64,000 nt of DNA from Congeria kusceri (taxonomy: Eukaryota > Mollusca > Bivalvia > Myida > Dreissenidae), in the NCBI GenBank assembly GCA_027627225.1, contig CM051024.1:77303504-77367503 (forward strand), read 5' to 3'. The notes beneath the pieces were generated by a model. That model ran no database searches and was not told where the DNA came from. It saw only the letters and a list, made by a program, of their open reading frames with translations. Below are positions 1 through 12,745 of this stretch, piece after piece (the stretch's first letter is position 1; each line of letters opens with the position of its first letter). The position numbers were made by a program, and so were the translations under genes.

Positions 1-715
1 GAAGCACTGTAATTCATGTTGAGAACTTACAAACATCAATAAGATTTCTGGGTTATCAACCTTCGTAAAAGAACAGTTCGGTCACTTGTTCCATTTCCTT
101 TAATTATGTGAGCAGCAGAAAAAAATGGACTTTTGTTGTTTTTTCCTTTGTTCTGAATCAAATCTGATCTATTTACATATAACTTCCAAAATTTGCATAT
201 CGTTGTTACGCCACGGTAATTTGAAATAAAAGTGCAATTACCGACTCAATTTCCGACCTCGTGTTATATCAAATGACATCAAAGTCAATAGATGCGTATA
301 GTATCTAGTGCAAAGTGTTAACAAATTAAACTTTTTGTTGTGCGTATTTGTGTATTCGTGCTTAAAATGTGTGTACATCTGTTTCGTTTGTTGCACAATT
401 TGTATTGTAACACAGAAAAAAAAAATGTCAAGATTATCTGTACATTTTTCTACACGCAAATATTTACATACATGATTAATGCACTGAAATAAACATAGTA
501 AACAGTACTCTTTTCGTATGCATTTTTATTTGTGAATATATAAACTGTTTCCATATGTTTACTTTGTTTCGGATATCATTTTTTAATAAACAGAAAACAC
601 AAATATTTAAAGAATTTTTGTACTTTTCCTATTCGTACAACCAAATATTTACTTAAAGGATTTATGTAACGAAACTTTACATTTACATGGCTGGACAGTT
701 GCAAAAACGACATTA
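1..715. other. AT-rich DNA, nothing recognised
   Basis: No coding signature, tandem repeat or element seen here. Confidence 0.4.
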
Positions 716-985
716 CGCCCGCTTATGCTGACCCAAGGGAATTCGGCTAATTCTATTTTGGGGGTCAAATTCCACACCCTAGGGTCAAGCATTTATTTCT
801 AAATACCATTAGTTGGAAAGGCCAGGGCGTCCAGTATTACCGGGCTCTAAAATCCGACCAAAGTGTATATCCCCGGACTCGGAATCATTCGCCGTGTCAA
901 ATTCCCGCCTCTCAGTCTAAAGTCCCGTATATGCCCGCCGCTCCCCCCCCCCCTTGGGGGAAAATGTTGATAGGTGTATTACCTA
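716..985 (+). repeat. Dispersed repeat with C-homopolymer, copy 1
   Basis: Shares ordered blocks with 16048-16270: a 'ggaatt..gactaattntatttt' start, 'accaaagt..atnnccc', 'ttngncgtgtcaaattn', a run of C (11 here), then 'ttgataggtgtatta'. A third fragment matching the first part ('tgggtcaaa..ccctag') lies at 26155-26225. Element type unknown. Confidence 0.6.
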
Positions 986-1477
986 CGGTGGCATGGACGT
1001 GACATGATAAATATTGTTTTCTTATACTTTATTGAAATGTACTTATACACTTTATTATACATAAATATCATTTACAAGAAATATTGGCATGTTTTAGGGC
1101 AAAATTCCACATTAAAATTTGCAAAATAATACTGAAATACTTAATTACATGTCTCTTATACACTTAATTATATATAAATATCTTTTACAACAAATATAAA
1201 ACATGTACCTCCTTTAGGTCGAAAGTCTACATGTTCTGACTACAAATGATTCAGCGACGCCCGCAAAGTGCCAATGTGGCCATACTGTCCTGGGAATGTA
1301 AGGGCCAAGCAAAACAAGTGTTTCCTATTTATAAAATCGTTGAATTATGTGTGCATTATTATTTAGATTAATCAGTCCATAATTATACTACCAAAATACT
1401 ATGAAACTTACGTTAAATTTCGTGCCAATCTTTTGAATAATTGCATACATTTTAAGCAATGTCATTGGTTGACCTTT

Positions 1478-1568
1478 CACGTGCGCACGTAAAGACGGTC
1501 ACGTGCGCACGTAAAGACCATCATGTGCGCACACTTAAATACCTTCACGTGCGCACGTAAATACCTTC
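1478..1568. repeat. Short tandem array of CACGTG-containing palindromes
   Basis: Four spaced copies of 'cacgtgcgcac(gt)' (one degenerate, 'catgtgcgcacac') at intervals of roughly 22-30 bp, joined by 'aaagac' or 'aaatacctt'. Each unit contains the perfect 12-base palindrome ACGTGCGCACGT overlapping an E-box (CACGTG). Confidence 0.65.
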
Positions 1569-1964
1569 ACGTAAAAATTTCAACAAATTTAAACTTCAGC
1601 TGCATCAACAGGAGAGAACATTTATTAGCAACACACGGTCCTTTATTTACTGCAAGTGACACTTTGCCAAAACAACGCAGCACATCACACAAAACACGTG
1701 TACACAAAACACAAATATAAATAAAACTGGGGTCACCGCCTTGTAACGGTCAATGTAAAGCATGGGGGGGGGAGCAGCTGACAGTCCATGGTGTTTTTAT
1801 TAATGATGATAAATGTGTGTAATGATTGGTGAATAAAGTGAAGGATGAAAGTGACTAACAACGTAAGGATTTGATTTTAATGAGATTGATCTATACTTCG
1901 ACAATCAAAGTTTTATTATTTTCCAAACAGCTTTAATTTAGGTGGACCATGTGTCTTTAGAAGG

Positions 1965-2060
1965 ACCAAATTGTCCGTTAAAAGCCAGAAGGGGCTACCA
2001 GCCTTTTTAGCACAGTATGCTGATCACCCCTTATGGCTTTAAAGGAACGATTTGGGCAAA
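1965..2060. repeat. Small foldback
   Basis: Imperfect inverted arms 'gtccgttaaaagccag' and 'atggctttaaaggaac', each followed inward by 'aaggggc' or its complement, separated by about 35 bp. The preceding sequence 'aggatttgattttaatgaga' (1865 on) recurs at 17274. Confidence 0.5.
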
Positions 2061-2476
2061 TTAACAATTTCCAAAAATGAATGGTCCGGCTAGATTCCAA
2101 AAGGTGCATTTTAATTAACATACATTGAACGGCTGTGTATCTACTGTAACTCACTATGCTGGTCTACATAAACACAGCCTACATCAACAAAATGTACCTA
2201 ATGCTTCCCAAATATGCGATTTGGACCTGGAACCCTTAATTTGTTGCTTCGTTATAGTACATGGGGGAATGTAGTTACACTTGAAAGAGCATCTGTATTT
2301 TTCTGTACCCCTGGATGTGATTATCTGATTTATGAGCTCTTTTTGGAGTTGAGATTACACTTGAGATAATTCGAGATTGAAGCGATAAATTACTGTCTAT
2401 CTAGTGGTTGTTACTATCAAATTAGATTACGAACACGCACTCTTCAAAACAGATCTATTCTTTTTTTAAACACGAG

Positions 2477-3528
2477 CCATCATGCTATACGGCCGCTGAT
2501 GATGTACTATTGCCATCATGCTATACGTCCCCTGATGATATACTATGGCCATCATGCTATACGGCCCCTGATGATGTACTATGGCCATCATGCTATACGG
2601 CCCCTGATGATGTACTATTGCCATCATGCTATACGGCCCCTGATGATGTACTATTGCCATCATGCTATACGGCCCCTGATGATGTACTATGGGCATCATG
2701 CTATACGGCCCCTGATGATGTACTATGGAGATCATGCTATACGGCCCCTGATGATGTACTATGGACATCATGCTATACGGCCCTTGATGGTGTACTATGG
2801 AGATCATGCTATACGGCCCCTGATGATATAGTATGGACATCATGCTACACGGCCCCTGATGATGTACTATTGCCATCATGCTATACGGCCCCTGATGATG
2901 TACTATGTCCATCATGCTATACGGCCCCTGATGATGTACTATGGCCATCATGCTATACGGCCCCTGATGATGTACTATGTCCATCATGCTATACGGCCCC
3001 TGATGATGTTCTATGGAGATCATGCTATACGGCCCCTGATGATATAGTATGGACATCATGCTATACGGCCCCTGATGATGTACTATGGACATCATGCTAT
3101 ACGGCCCCTGATGATGTACTATGGAGATCATGCTATACGGCCCCTGATGATGTACTATGGAGATCATGCTATACGGCCCCTCATGATGTACTATGGCCAT
3201 CATGCTATACGGCCCCTGATGATGTACTATGGAGATCATGCTATACGGCCCCTGATGATGTACTATGGAGATCATGCTATACGGCCCCTGATGATGTAGT
3301 ATGGAGATCATGCTATACGGCCCCTGATGATGTAGTATGGAGATCATGCTATACGGTCCTTGATGATGTACTATGGACATCATGCTATACGGCCCCTGAT
3401 GAGGTAGTATGGAGATCATGCTATACGGCCCCTGATGATGTACTATGGAGATCATGCTATACGGCCCCTGATGATGTAGTATGGAGATCATGCTATACGG
3501 CCCCTGATGATGTACTATGGAGATCATA
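2477..3528. repeat. 36-bp minisatellite, 29 units
   Basis: The unit is 'atcatgctatacggcccctg' followed by 'atgatgtactatgg' plus two variable bases. Units differ mostly in a short variable block before 'atcatg' (tgcc, ggcc, ggag, ggac, gtcc). Because 36 is a multiple of 3 and the unit has few stops, the array is open for about 340-350 codons on both strands (12-residue repeats such as ISIVHHQGPYSM on the minus strand). There is no flanking coding signal, so these ORFs are taken as by-products. Confidence 0.95.
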
Positions 3529-3654
3529 ATGAGTCTTGATCACCAACATTCGGTTGAAATATTACACGATATGTAAGCGCATATATTATAAGCAAAACGA
3601 ATCACGATTAGCTACTACTTTTAATATGACGCTACCACGACTACAACTACTACG

Positions 3655-3715
3655 ACGAAAACTATTACTACTACCATTACAACTACTACTACTGCTGCTG
3701 CTGCTGCTGTTGCTG

Positions 3716-3773
<58 letters not shown>

Positions 3774-3796
3774 CACTACTACTTCTTCTACTACTT

Positions 3797-3847
<51 letters not shown>

Positions 3848-3911
3848 TTACTACTCTACTACTACTACTACTACTTCTACTACTACTACTCTACTACTAC
3901 TACTACTACTG
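3655..3911. repeat. (TAC)n trinucleotide array with CTG tract
   Basis: Almost uninterrupted CTA/TAC triplets with a short CTG block near 3692-3712. It reads as poly-Leu or poly-Tyr in single frames, which is a low-complexity artefact. It lies 130 bp after the 36-bp array. Confidence 0.95.
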
Positions 3912-4058
3912 CAAATTGACATGTTGCAGTACCATTAGCTATGTTGAACGGCACAGCAGAAGGATACATCTGCTGGATACTTTTTCATTATCGTTGTAAG
4001 TATGGCATATTTAACGCATCCAGCCATTGATATCGAGATTTAATGACTTAATTTGACT

Positions 4059-4060
<2 letters not shown>

Positions 4061-4099
<39 letters not shown>
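4061..4099. repeat. (GA)n microsatellite
   Basis: About 18 GA dinucleotides. Confidence 0.95.
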
Positions 4100-4101
<2 letters not shown>

Positions 4102-5120
4102 TTCTTTTAATCTTGTTTCATAGTCATTATGAGATGATAAGAATATTTGTGATAATTGTGTATATTAGGTGCGGTAATATAAGAAAGCCGTATAAGATAC
4201 TATAACAAATAATATAATTATAAATTTGACCATTATCCAAGTTCCATTGTAAAAAAACAGACGTGATATAGAAGAGAAACATGTTACATAAACCAAACGT
4301 ATAGCACAGACCAGAACAGGCAATCAATAAATCTACCATCAATATATAGTCTTGTGTATCTGTCCGTCCGTCTGCCAGGCAGACCAATTAACCAGGAAAT
4401 TGATTTTATGATGAGATTCGATAGACAATTTGTTTAGCCATTCAAAAGCTAGGACTTAATTTTTTGACGGACTTGTAAAAACAGTCGTACTGTATAGTTT
4501 CAACGGTGCTTGTCGGAGTTTAATCTAAGCAGGTGTGGTTATAAATCCCATAGAGTATCATTGAATATATTCATTAATGCACGCATGGAACCGAAATCGT
4601 GACCTTCGCCTTGTGTGCAATGGGTCACGTGATGAAAAAAGCGCCATCTCGCGTACGATCTACGTGAGATATAGTAAGGTAAACACATATCACCTGGATG
4701 CAGCAGACGCCAGTCGGAATTTGACGAAAATGCGCGCACAATGCATGTCATAAGGTAACATGTCAAGATATCTACGATATTGTAAAGATACCGGCAGATA
4801 TGTCAGGATTTATCACGCTTTATTGGAGATCTCGTTGAACCTGCAAATCGGCTCGATGATTTTTTCACACCAACATGTTTTATTCATGGCAGCCTTTCAG
4901 TTCGGATGGGTGGAATGTTTTCACGCGTGCTATTAATATGAAAACATACGCTGATTAGGGGTTGCACAAAAACACGCTTGATCGGCATGTTTCTGTCTGG
5001 TTTTTTTGACGTATCTTTTCAGCGCAAACGTTTCAGTTCGAAATATCTTGACGTTCCTTTTATAAGAAAACGGTTCAATGTGAATCGCCGCTACGTATTG
5101 ATTGTCAAATGAGAATTATT
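4100..5120. other. No gene recognised
   Basis: Mixed-composition DNA with one GC-richer patch (4610-4670, 'gcgccatctcgcg') but no exon, TIR element or tandem repeat that I can support. Confidence 0.4.
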
Positions 5121-5121
5121 T

Positions 5122-5268
5122 TTATGATTTAGCGTTGTTTATCGGCTAATAAACAACGATTTGGTGTTCTGATGCGTAGGAATTAATCACGAGGGCGTTA
5201 GCCCGATTGGTTTAATATACTCGCACCAGAAAGACAAATCTCCTGATAAACAACGCTATATCGAAGAT
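5122..5268. repeat. Foldback repeat (ataaacaacg arms)
   Basis: Left arm 'tagcgttgtttatcggc' and right arm 'tgataaacaacgctatatcg' are inverted copies, with further pairing ('gatttg..tgttctg' versus 'cagaaagacaaatc'). It is followed at 5390-5470 by sequences with a TGACGTCA site. Confidence 0.6.
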
Positions 5269-6980
5269 TATTTTAATTCTAACATGATCTGACAAATAAC
5301 TTTTTGCATTACAATGGAAACTAGGCCTACATTTTACTATGCACCGCCTATCTTCCCGCGCGAACGTTCGAACGAGCGTCACCGCTGTTAAAAGTTACGT
5401 CATTCATTGATGCAAATTCATAATGACATCACTTTCATTGATAAAAACTGAAATAATGACGTCAGTCTCGGAACTATTTTATCGCGTTGTGGGTCGGGTA
5501 GTTTAACAACGATAATGTTCTTCGTCTATGGAAAAATGCGAGTATCATGTTAGAATATTCAATATACAATGGCGCGTTACGTTCAAATAAAAACATTTCA
5601 TGAAAATTACTCCGCAGTTGCAAATGGCGTGTATGCCTGATTTGACATCAAGTAATAAATACGGGTATTTAAGGTTTTCGTCATAAGATGGATCAATGTG
5701 TACTAATCTCGAGCATACCATTGGCAACGGACGTTTGAAATGTTAGTAGTGACACAAATATTGGAACATTTCGAGTGCGATTTGTCAAATCACGTTCGGT
5801 TCTGTGATTAAAGAATATGTATATTCTTGGAGTTTTAAGAACTCGCACATATTGGAAATAGCTCGTGCGCGATCATATTGTCAAAAATCGCATTCAGCGC
5901 TTTGATTTAAAGAACAATCACGCATTTCAGCACTAACATGTTATTCTAAAATGATCCATACGAAAATGAGGAAAATTACAATACACGTATTGTAATACTT
6001 TGGGATAATTTTGTTAATTAACAACAAAGGGCTTTTCTAAGAATAACGAAAATTACTCATTGCCAGTCTGCGTAAAGAAACTATGGCTGCAATGCGCATG
6101 TGCAACACAAAAACACCCAGAGAAAGCTCCTAGAACCCATAAATTAAAGCCATGAGTTTCGGTACGCAGAGAGACTGGTATACATGAATCCGGGTGCCCG
6201 GATGTATGTATATACACAAGTAGTGCCTGCAAATGCAAAGACATTTTCCCACTAACTGTAGTTCCGACGACCGCGGAAATGGAAAACAGATGTTGAAACG
6301 CGTGTTATTCTTGTTTTAGCAGTTGTTTGTTACGTGGGTTCACCGAGAAATATATGGGTCTCCATGACACTTGTTTTCTTGGATCGGGACAGGGGTGCGG
6401 CCGTTGAATGAAACTATTTAAAGAGATAATTTCACAGTTTCGGGGGTGGCAAAATATTTCTCTAAAATGGGATTTTAAAACAGAAATTTGTAGAATCTAT
6501 CGACACTGTTTGCATGTTATACTGTATAGCTGGGGAATCATAATTATTTTGATATTTACTATGCTTTTTGGTGTAAAAACTTACTTCGGTAGATTCTATG
6601 TCTACCAGGTAGCACATTTTTCTTGAAAAATAAGAGATATTCGTCACAAGTTTAACTTTTTACAAGGAATGTGTTTTTCAAACCTTGAAATATGAACAAT
6701 TAATTTATTATACAACAAGAAGTATGTTTTAGAAAATTATTTCTCACAGCCAGCTCAGTGAAACTGTCCTTTAAAGATTGGCCAATGACGTAAGTAAGGT
6801 TAAGACATGTAGCACTTGCTTTCTTTGGCTAGTATATAAGATTAAGACCAAGTCCAAGTCTGAGAACTTTCGTAGTCCTATGGCAAAATCAACAGGTAAA
6901 TAAAAAACAACATATTATTCCCATATGGCCATCGCCCCCAGAAGACTTGTTAGTTGGGTTACGGGGGATAATGCAAGATA
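5269..6980. other. No gene recognised; isolated CRE-like site
   Basis: A perfect TGACGTCA is present at about 5457-5464, but without an identifiable gene start. Short ORFs here show no domain features. One (6408-6626) has a hydrophobic stretch but no suitable splice donor. Confidence 0.35.
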
Positions 6981-7084
6981 CAGGAGTTGTCCGTTCCAGA
7001 TATGACTCTGGGTCTTTTAGTGCCCGGTGTAAGCACCTGTCTCACTGCACCTCAGTTTAACGTCTCATGCGAAAGACGAGTTAG

Positions 7085-7169
7085 TAGGTTAGGGTGTAAC
7101 GGGTGCTCGAACCTGCGACAACTGGGTTGTGAAGCCAGTGCCTTACCACTAGACCACGGATCCGCCACC
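7085..7169 (-). mobile_element. tRNA-derived SINE head (Val-CAC-like)
   Basis: The minus strand reads like a tRNA: 'ggatccgtggtctagtggta' (A box), an anticodon arm with loop TTCACAA, and 'gcaggttcgagcaccc' (B box). The arm has a mismatch and the 3' end is not a tRNA acceptor stem, so a SINE is likelier than a working tRNA gene. Confidence 0.6.
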
Positions 7170-7299
7170 ACGCTGTTGTGTGTTTTCTCTGATTTTGTTT
7201 ATGGAACATCATTAAAGCGTTATTAACCAGCATGTATGAGACCGTCACATAGAAAATAAAACCCATCCTTATCATTACAACATTTTAATATTGTCAATT

Positions 7300-7690
7300 T
7301 TGTATGAGCTATTCAGTGAAATAGTTGGAGTTATTTTTGTTTTATTTTTTAAGTTTTGCATGTTTAACTTATTAAATAATTGGAGATTTGTGTATTTATG
7401 AACCGATCGTCATGGCTAAATAATGAACTAAATGGAGTTATTTTTCCGTTCTTTTATGAACAGATTGTTATGTATAACTAATGAAATAATTGGAGTTAAT
7501 ATTCATTCGGGAATGTTGTCCATATTTATCAGCACATTTGACTGATTATTAAAATAGATAGCTACTATTTGCCTATGTCATATGCACGTTGTTGTGACGT
7601 CTTCTTTTATGAACAGTTTACTGTATTGTAACCAATAGCATAATTGAAATTATTCATTCGAGACTACTGGTCTATTTTTCACGACATTTA
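7300..7690 (+). repeat. Degenerate 70-90-bp tandem repeat
   Basis: Four worn copies of 'tttatgaac.gat.gt.atg...taa(t)gaaataattggagtta', the last two ending in 'attcattcg'. Confidence 0.5.
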
Positions 7691-8730
7691 ATTTGATTAT
7701 ATAGTAGATCAAACTTTGCTGGAGGTACGTCGAAAGAAATTAGATTAGTTGCAAAGAACTTTATATAATAAAAAGCAAATTAATAAATGGTGAAAAGAGC
7801 TGGTAAAATCAAAAGATACAAATACATCGATGTGAAGTCAACAACACTGTTGATTACGGATTTATCACAATATAACATCAGAATGTTTGTTAACGTATTT
7901 GCTAGAATAAATGTCAAAGACTAATTAGTAATATTGTTACTTATTGTCAAACAAAACATACTTTAATTTTAAGTAACGTACAGTTGTCGCTGAGCAGCTA
8001 AATACTACAAGGATAAACGTGGACATTCAGTTATAAAAACATGCTGTAACATATGATGTTTCACTATAAAACGAACTGCAGTCAGTTGAAATAATACAAA
8101 CGTTGACTATGGGTTTAAGCCAAAAAACCCGCAAATTCTCGGATTACCAGTTAGCACTTACATCTTTGGTCTCTTTAAAACGAAAGCCAAAACCCCTGCA
8201 CATTCTCGGATTATCAGTTTGCACTTACATCATTGGTCTCTCTAAAACGAAGTGTATTCTAGTAAAATAATGAGGGAAAAAGGTGTTTGGGGTTTAAGCG
8301 ACAGTTGCTTAAAAAAATCAGATTAAGATTTACACATTGGTCTCTCTAAAATGAATTGTGTGCAAGTGAAAAGATGGCTATGTCTTTAAGCCGTAGCTTT
8401 CTAAACCGACCTGCAATCAGTTGAAATAAAAAAGAAGTTGATGATGTTAAACCACAGCATATGCAGATTCTCAGATCAGTATAGCTCTATCAATGTTTAT
8501 TATATATATATTAAGTTCTATAGTATATTTCTTTCAAAATGCATTATGTACACTCGCACTCTGATCAATATGTCATTTAGTATCATATTATTATACCTCT
8601 TATCGCATTTGTATATGTGTTGAGTGTAATAATAAACTTGTAAAACTTGTAAGAGATTACTATAAACACTTACTTAACACGATTAAAAATCTATAAAACG
8701 AACTGCATTCAAAGTGAAATATAGAGAAAA

Positions 8731-9065
8731 AAGAGTGTTATGAGTTTAAGCCGCATGCAGTTGCTTAAACCCCGCAGATTGGTCTCTATAATACTGTGAA
8801 CAAATAGCAAAAAAGAGTGTTATGAGTTTAAGCCGCATGCAGTTGCTTAAACCCCGCAGATTGGTCTCTATAATACTGTGAACAAATAGCAAAAAAGAGT
8901 GTTATGAGTTTAAGCCGCATGCAGTTGCTTAAACCCCGCAGATTGGTCTCTATAATACTGTGAACAAATAGCAAAAAAGAGTGTTATGAGTTTAAGCCGC
9001 ATGCATTTGCCTAAACCCCGCAGATTGGTCTCTATAATACTGTGAACAAATAGCAAAAAAGAGTG
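8731..9065 (+). repeat. 82-bp tandem array, 4 near-identical units
   Basis: The unit starts 'aaaaaagagtgttatgagtt', runs through 'aagccgcatgcagttgct' and ends 'ctgtgaacaaatagc'. The copies begin near 8731, 8812, 8894 and 8976, with a partial fifth. Confidence 0.9.
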
Positions 9066-9237
9066 TTATGGGTGTAATATTAAGATTTACATTATTGGTC
9101 TCTCTAAAACGAACTGCATTTAGTTTAAACCTATTTATTTTAGCTTAATTGCATCGAAAGCCTTTGGCTTATAGAGACACTCTCGAGTCCGTTTCCTGGG
9201 AAGAACCAGTACTTTGTATCTTTGGAAATGTCTTGAG

Positions 9238-9275
9238 ATCGCTCCCTGAGTGGGGATCGAACCCGGGACCTCATT
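9238..9275 (-). mobile_element. tRNA-like SINE fragment (B-box half)
   Basis: The minus strand has 'aggtcccgggttcgatcccc', a strong B box and T-arm. No A box was identified, so only the 3' half of a tRNA-like head is supported. Confidence 0.4.
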
Positions 9276-10019
9276 TACATTCACAAAAGGAACTGCATTT
9301 ACGTGAAATAAAGAGAAAAAGGGGGTTATGGGTTTAAGCCACTGTTTCGTAAAACAGCATTCCAGTCATTGATTGCTCCAAAACGAACTGTATTTAAGTG
9401 AAATAAAGAGAAAAAGATGGCTATAGTTTTAAATCACCGGTTCTTCAAATTGTAAAATTTACATGATTATTCTCTCTCTAAAACTGCCTGCAATCAGTTG
9501 AAATAATGAAAAAGGTCGACGGGTTAAAGCTACAGCTCGTGCAAATCTCCAGAAACCGATTATAAGCAATTCCACGATTTTTCTAAATAACCGCTAAGAT
9601 ACCCAGATTTTGCAATGCCCTGAAACACAACTTAGCCGTCATTTAACCAGAAGATTTATCTCCAAGATGTGGCCAATTGACTTGTAGTATTAAACTAATG
9701 CTTTTCAAATAATGGAAGATTCATTGCCTCACTCGTCTGGAGAATTAGTTCTACACACTCGTTACAAACGCGTCAGTTTAATTAATTTGTTTATTTTCAA
9801 TTAAGATAAATGCGCTTCGCTGCTTAAGAAAGAATTGTAAGACTTTTGAATGAGATAGGGCTTAAATGAAAATGAAACCTTTTCGGAAATGTTGAGTTTT
9901 ATCTTCATTAATTTAATTTTGTAGGCAGATTTCCGTAGTATATACGTTATACAAGGGCGGGAGAAATGTAGTTGCTCGTACAATGTATGTTTAGTATTAG
10001 GATTTTAGATGTGCATATT

Positions 10020-10590
10020 TAGTATTCGTTCAAATTTACTAGACTGTTGGCGGAAGCCAAGGGTCTTTAGTACGGCGATTTCGAGCGATTTAATCGGGTG
10101 ACCTACTTTTTATTTTGCAGGCTACGAAGCACTAACAATCGATACCCCAAATAACGTTTTATTTATACGATCCAGCGGCTAATTCGACCCGTTCATGATT
10201 AGTCAACACGTTGACTGGTTATGCATATTATTGCGTTTGCATTAAGTAGTTTGCATACAAACCTATATATCTACCAATATGTTGAAAGAAGCGAGTATAA
10301 CAATGCGTAGTTAGATTTGTCTTGTGTAAAAATGGCATTGCAGAAAATGAATTTCAATCCAAAAAAAAAGTCCTTTCTATTAGAAATATTTTGCAATATA
10401 TCTCGTTAATTTTGTTATTTTCCTTCACTCGCAAAAAAGTCTTTCTACGCTATCAGCGTTTTCATTGGACATACGACCGGGTCCGGTCCTTGAAAATGTC
10501 CCATTTTCAAGTCATTAAATCTATTTCTGCTCTGAAAAGCGACAGAGGCGTGTTAACAGTTTATGCTTCTTCGTCGGGATGGAACTGAAA
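10020..10590. repeat. Dispersed repeat shared with 22630-23160
   Basis: Blocks in the same order in both places: 'gctacgaagcactaacaatcg', then 'ttgactngtta..ngcatat', 'tactattgc'-like spacers, and 'tctttctacgctatcagcgt' (cf. 'ttttctatgctgtcagcatt'). Element class unknown. The short ORF at 10322-10588 lies inside it and is not considered a gene. Confidence 0.5.
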
Positions 10591-11017
10591 TTCAACTACG
10601 ACATACAACAAGGGTGAATTTCATCGTTTAAATAAAACTGAACAGGAAATTAATGCGACGATAACGTATCCGAAATGCTAGATATCATGCAAACATTTAT
10701 TTTATGACTTCTCACAATAACAATAATAAACGTTCAACCAACCTGTGCAAAACATAGATAACCCTTGTAACACTTTCAGTGTTTCGTTTTCTTGTGTTGT
10801 TTTTTTCTGAAAACAAAAACACAACTTCTATACGTCATTGGACTCTTATATCGGCCCGTTTCCATTACGTGATGCCAAGACGATAGCCTGAGTTGAAACT
10901 GCATGACATCATTTTAACAATCTCATCTCAGAGTTTTGTGACGAAGGCCATACATGTCTCTGTCAATGCATGAGATGTTTGAACACCATTGGCCAATGTT
11001 TCCATGCTAAATACCTG

Positions 11018-11135
11018 GGTACACAACACTCTAAATATCTGGGTATGCAACATTCTAAATATCTGGGTATACAACAAAAACATAATATTATGGTATACAA
11101 CATTCATACAACATTCTTAATATCTTGGTATACTT
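11018..11135 (+). repeat. About 23-bp tandem repeat, 4 units
   Basis: Units of 'ctaaatatctgggtatacaac' with small changes; a further loose copy 'cttaatatcttggtat' follows. Confidence 0.7.
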
Positions 11136-11279
11136 TGCAGAAGTCCGCAGCGATCGAAGGACGCCGTAATAATCAACATCTATGGACAGATATTGTATTA
11201 TCAATTACTGCTATATATTCTCTTACTGTAGCACATCAAAATGCTAATGTTCACGAACAGTAGTGTTTCTGATCATACC

Positions 11280-12690
11280 GATTCCTAGATATTGTCTGAA
11301 AAGCGCGATAATAGTTGCACCGTGACGGACAACCGCTACCTAGTCAGCTATGATTGCATTCAGAGTGGTCACGAGCGGTCACCTGGGTAAACCTTGGCTG
11401 ATGAGTGATGGGCAATATTGTGCCAACTCAAGCGCTATAGTGGCGATGTACCACATCAGTTTGCATTCCTATTACATAGAAAATAGGTGACTTTGGAACC
11501 AGTTGCCTTTTTCTAAAACAAAGTCTTAGTTTATATTTTCTATTAAGGAATACACTGACATAGTGTGACGTTGGTTATTATAAAATGTGTAGCTTCGGCG
11601 CAGCGACATAGCATTTGGTATTTCATTGAAGTCATCACACTTAGAGCTACTACGATTTAGCAATGGATCGATTCTAATATATTTCGAATCGATTTATTAT
11701 TCCTTTATACAGGCTTGTTTTTGCGTCTTCATAAGTTATGAAGTGCAATATAGGAAATATTTATATTCATTATATTAATGACATTGTATAATGTGGACGT
11801 ATGTGCATTGTATATCAATATAAATTAGAATAGTGGAAAATGGTGACCTAGTTTAAGGTAACTAGTTCAGTATTTAGAACAGCAATTATGATGCCATGAT
11901 CAATGTACATGAATAATCTACCCACAACCATAACTGTCATAAATAGTTTTATGACAAATCATCTATAAATATATAAAAGAAAATCGACTCGAAATTGTCT
12001 GGTTTAGGATCGATAATCGAATCGGGCCATTCACAATCGATTGATCGATGCATCGAAAGAATCGTTGCAGTTCTAATCACACTAGCCAATCATAAATACC
12101 GACAGTGCTACACGCAATATGTTTGCAAAAATTAATATATTCAACAAACCAAATAATGTAATAAGTATTATAAAAACTATGAAATAAATAAATGCGTAAA
12201 ATACAACTAATAATATTAAAGTTCATCGCATAGTGTTGGCGACTATCTTGCTGCAATTATGCTATTCACTTACTACCTCATGCCTTTTCTTGTAATTTCA
12301 AATATGTCAGAACCTAAACCTCTGAGGTACCGGTACTCAAACTGTCGTGTTTCTAAGCATACATGATACTGATTCGAAGATGGTGTGTGCAATCGCGAAA
12401 GTTTGCTTGACGGACAGCAACCAGCTATTGACTACACTCTGACTCGTATATAGTGGTAACAACCGGTCACCTGTGCAAATGACCATGTCTTTGCTGTATT
12501 ACAACGCTTTATAATAGTTCCAAATCAAGCATTAGTGATGACTGCATTCGTGAACAACATAGGTTTGCTTTTGTGGTTGAACATGGACGTTGAAGCTACA
12601 CATTTAGTATATAAATAGTAGATAGTCTAAATATTTGTGATATCACATTCTGTTTTCATATGCGCATTACCGTCAGTTCAGTGACATTGA
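11280..12690. other. No gene recognised; weak internal duplication
   Basis: Sequence at 11322-11400 ('gtgacggacaaccgctacc', 'gcggtcacctgggtaaa') resembles 12410-12480 ('tgacggacagcaaccagct', 'ccggtcacctgtgcaaa'). Otherwise plain AT-rich DNA. Confidence 0.35.
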
Positions 12691-12745
12691 TTCATATGGC
12701 ATGCATTGGATTCATGTCATCCATTGTCAAACATACAACCAGCTA
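12688..12745 (+). repeat. Dispersed repeat fragment shared with 26093-26150
   Basis: Both carry 'ttcatatgncatgcattgga' followed by 'ttca..ntatcnattgtcaaac' and 'agctaatac'. Confidence 0.55.

Larger units (their letters stand above)
8060..9530 (+). repeat. Old degenerate repeat field around the 82-bp array
   Basis: Recurring blocks 'aaaacgaactgcattnagt', 'gaaataaagagaaaaag', 'tatgggtttaagcc' and 'ttggtctctctaaaacgaa' occur around 8075, 8180, 8245, 8340, 8400, 8695, 9090, 9290, 9380 and 9480. The young 82-bp array sits in the middle. Confidence 0.65.

Noticed and set aside
2466..3529. Long ORFs (353 and 339 codons) on both strands
   Set aside because: They are translations of a 36-bp minisatellite; open only because 36 is divisible by 3. 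No flanking coding signal.
3536..3919. 127-codon ORF rich in Leu
   Set aside because: Product of the TAC/CTG triplet array; low complexity.
6408..6626. 72-codon ORF with a hydrophobic core as a first exon
   Set aside because: The only GT after the core would leave phase 1, while exon A needs phase 0.
7085..7169. Functional tRNA-Val gene
   Set aside because: Anticodon stem mismatch, no proper acceptor pairing and resemblance to other SINE heads in the window.
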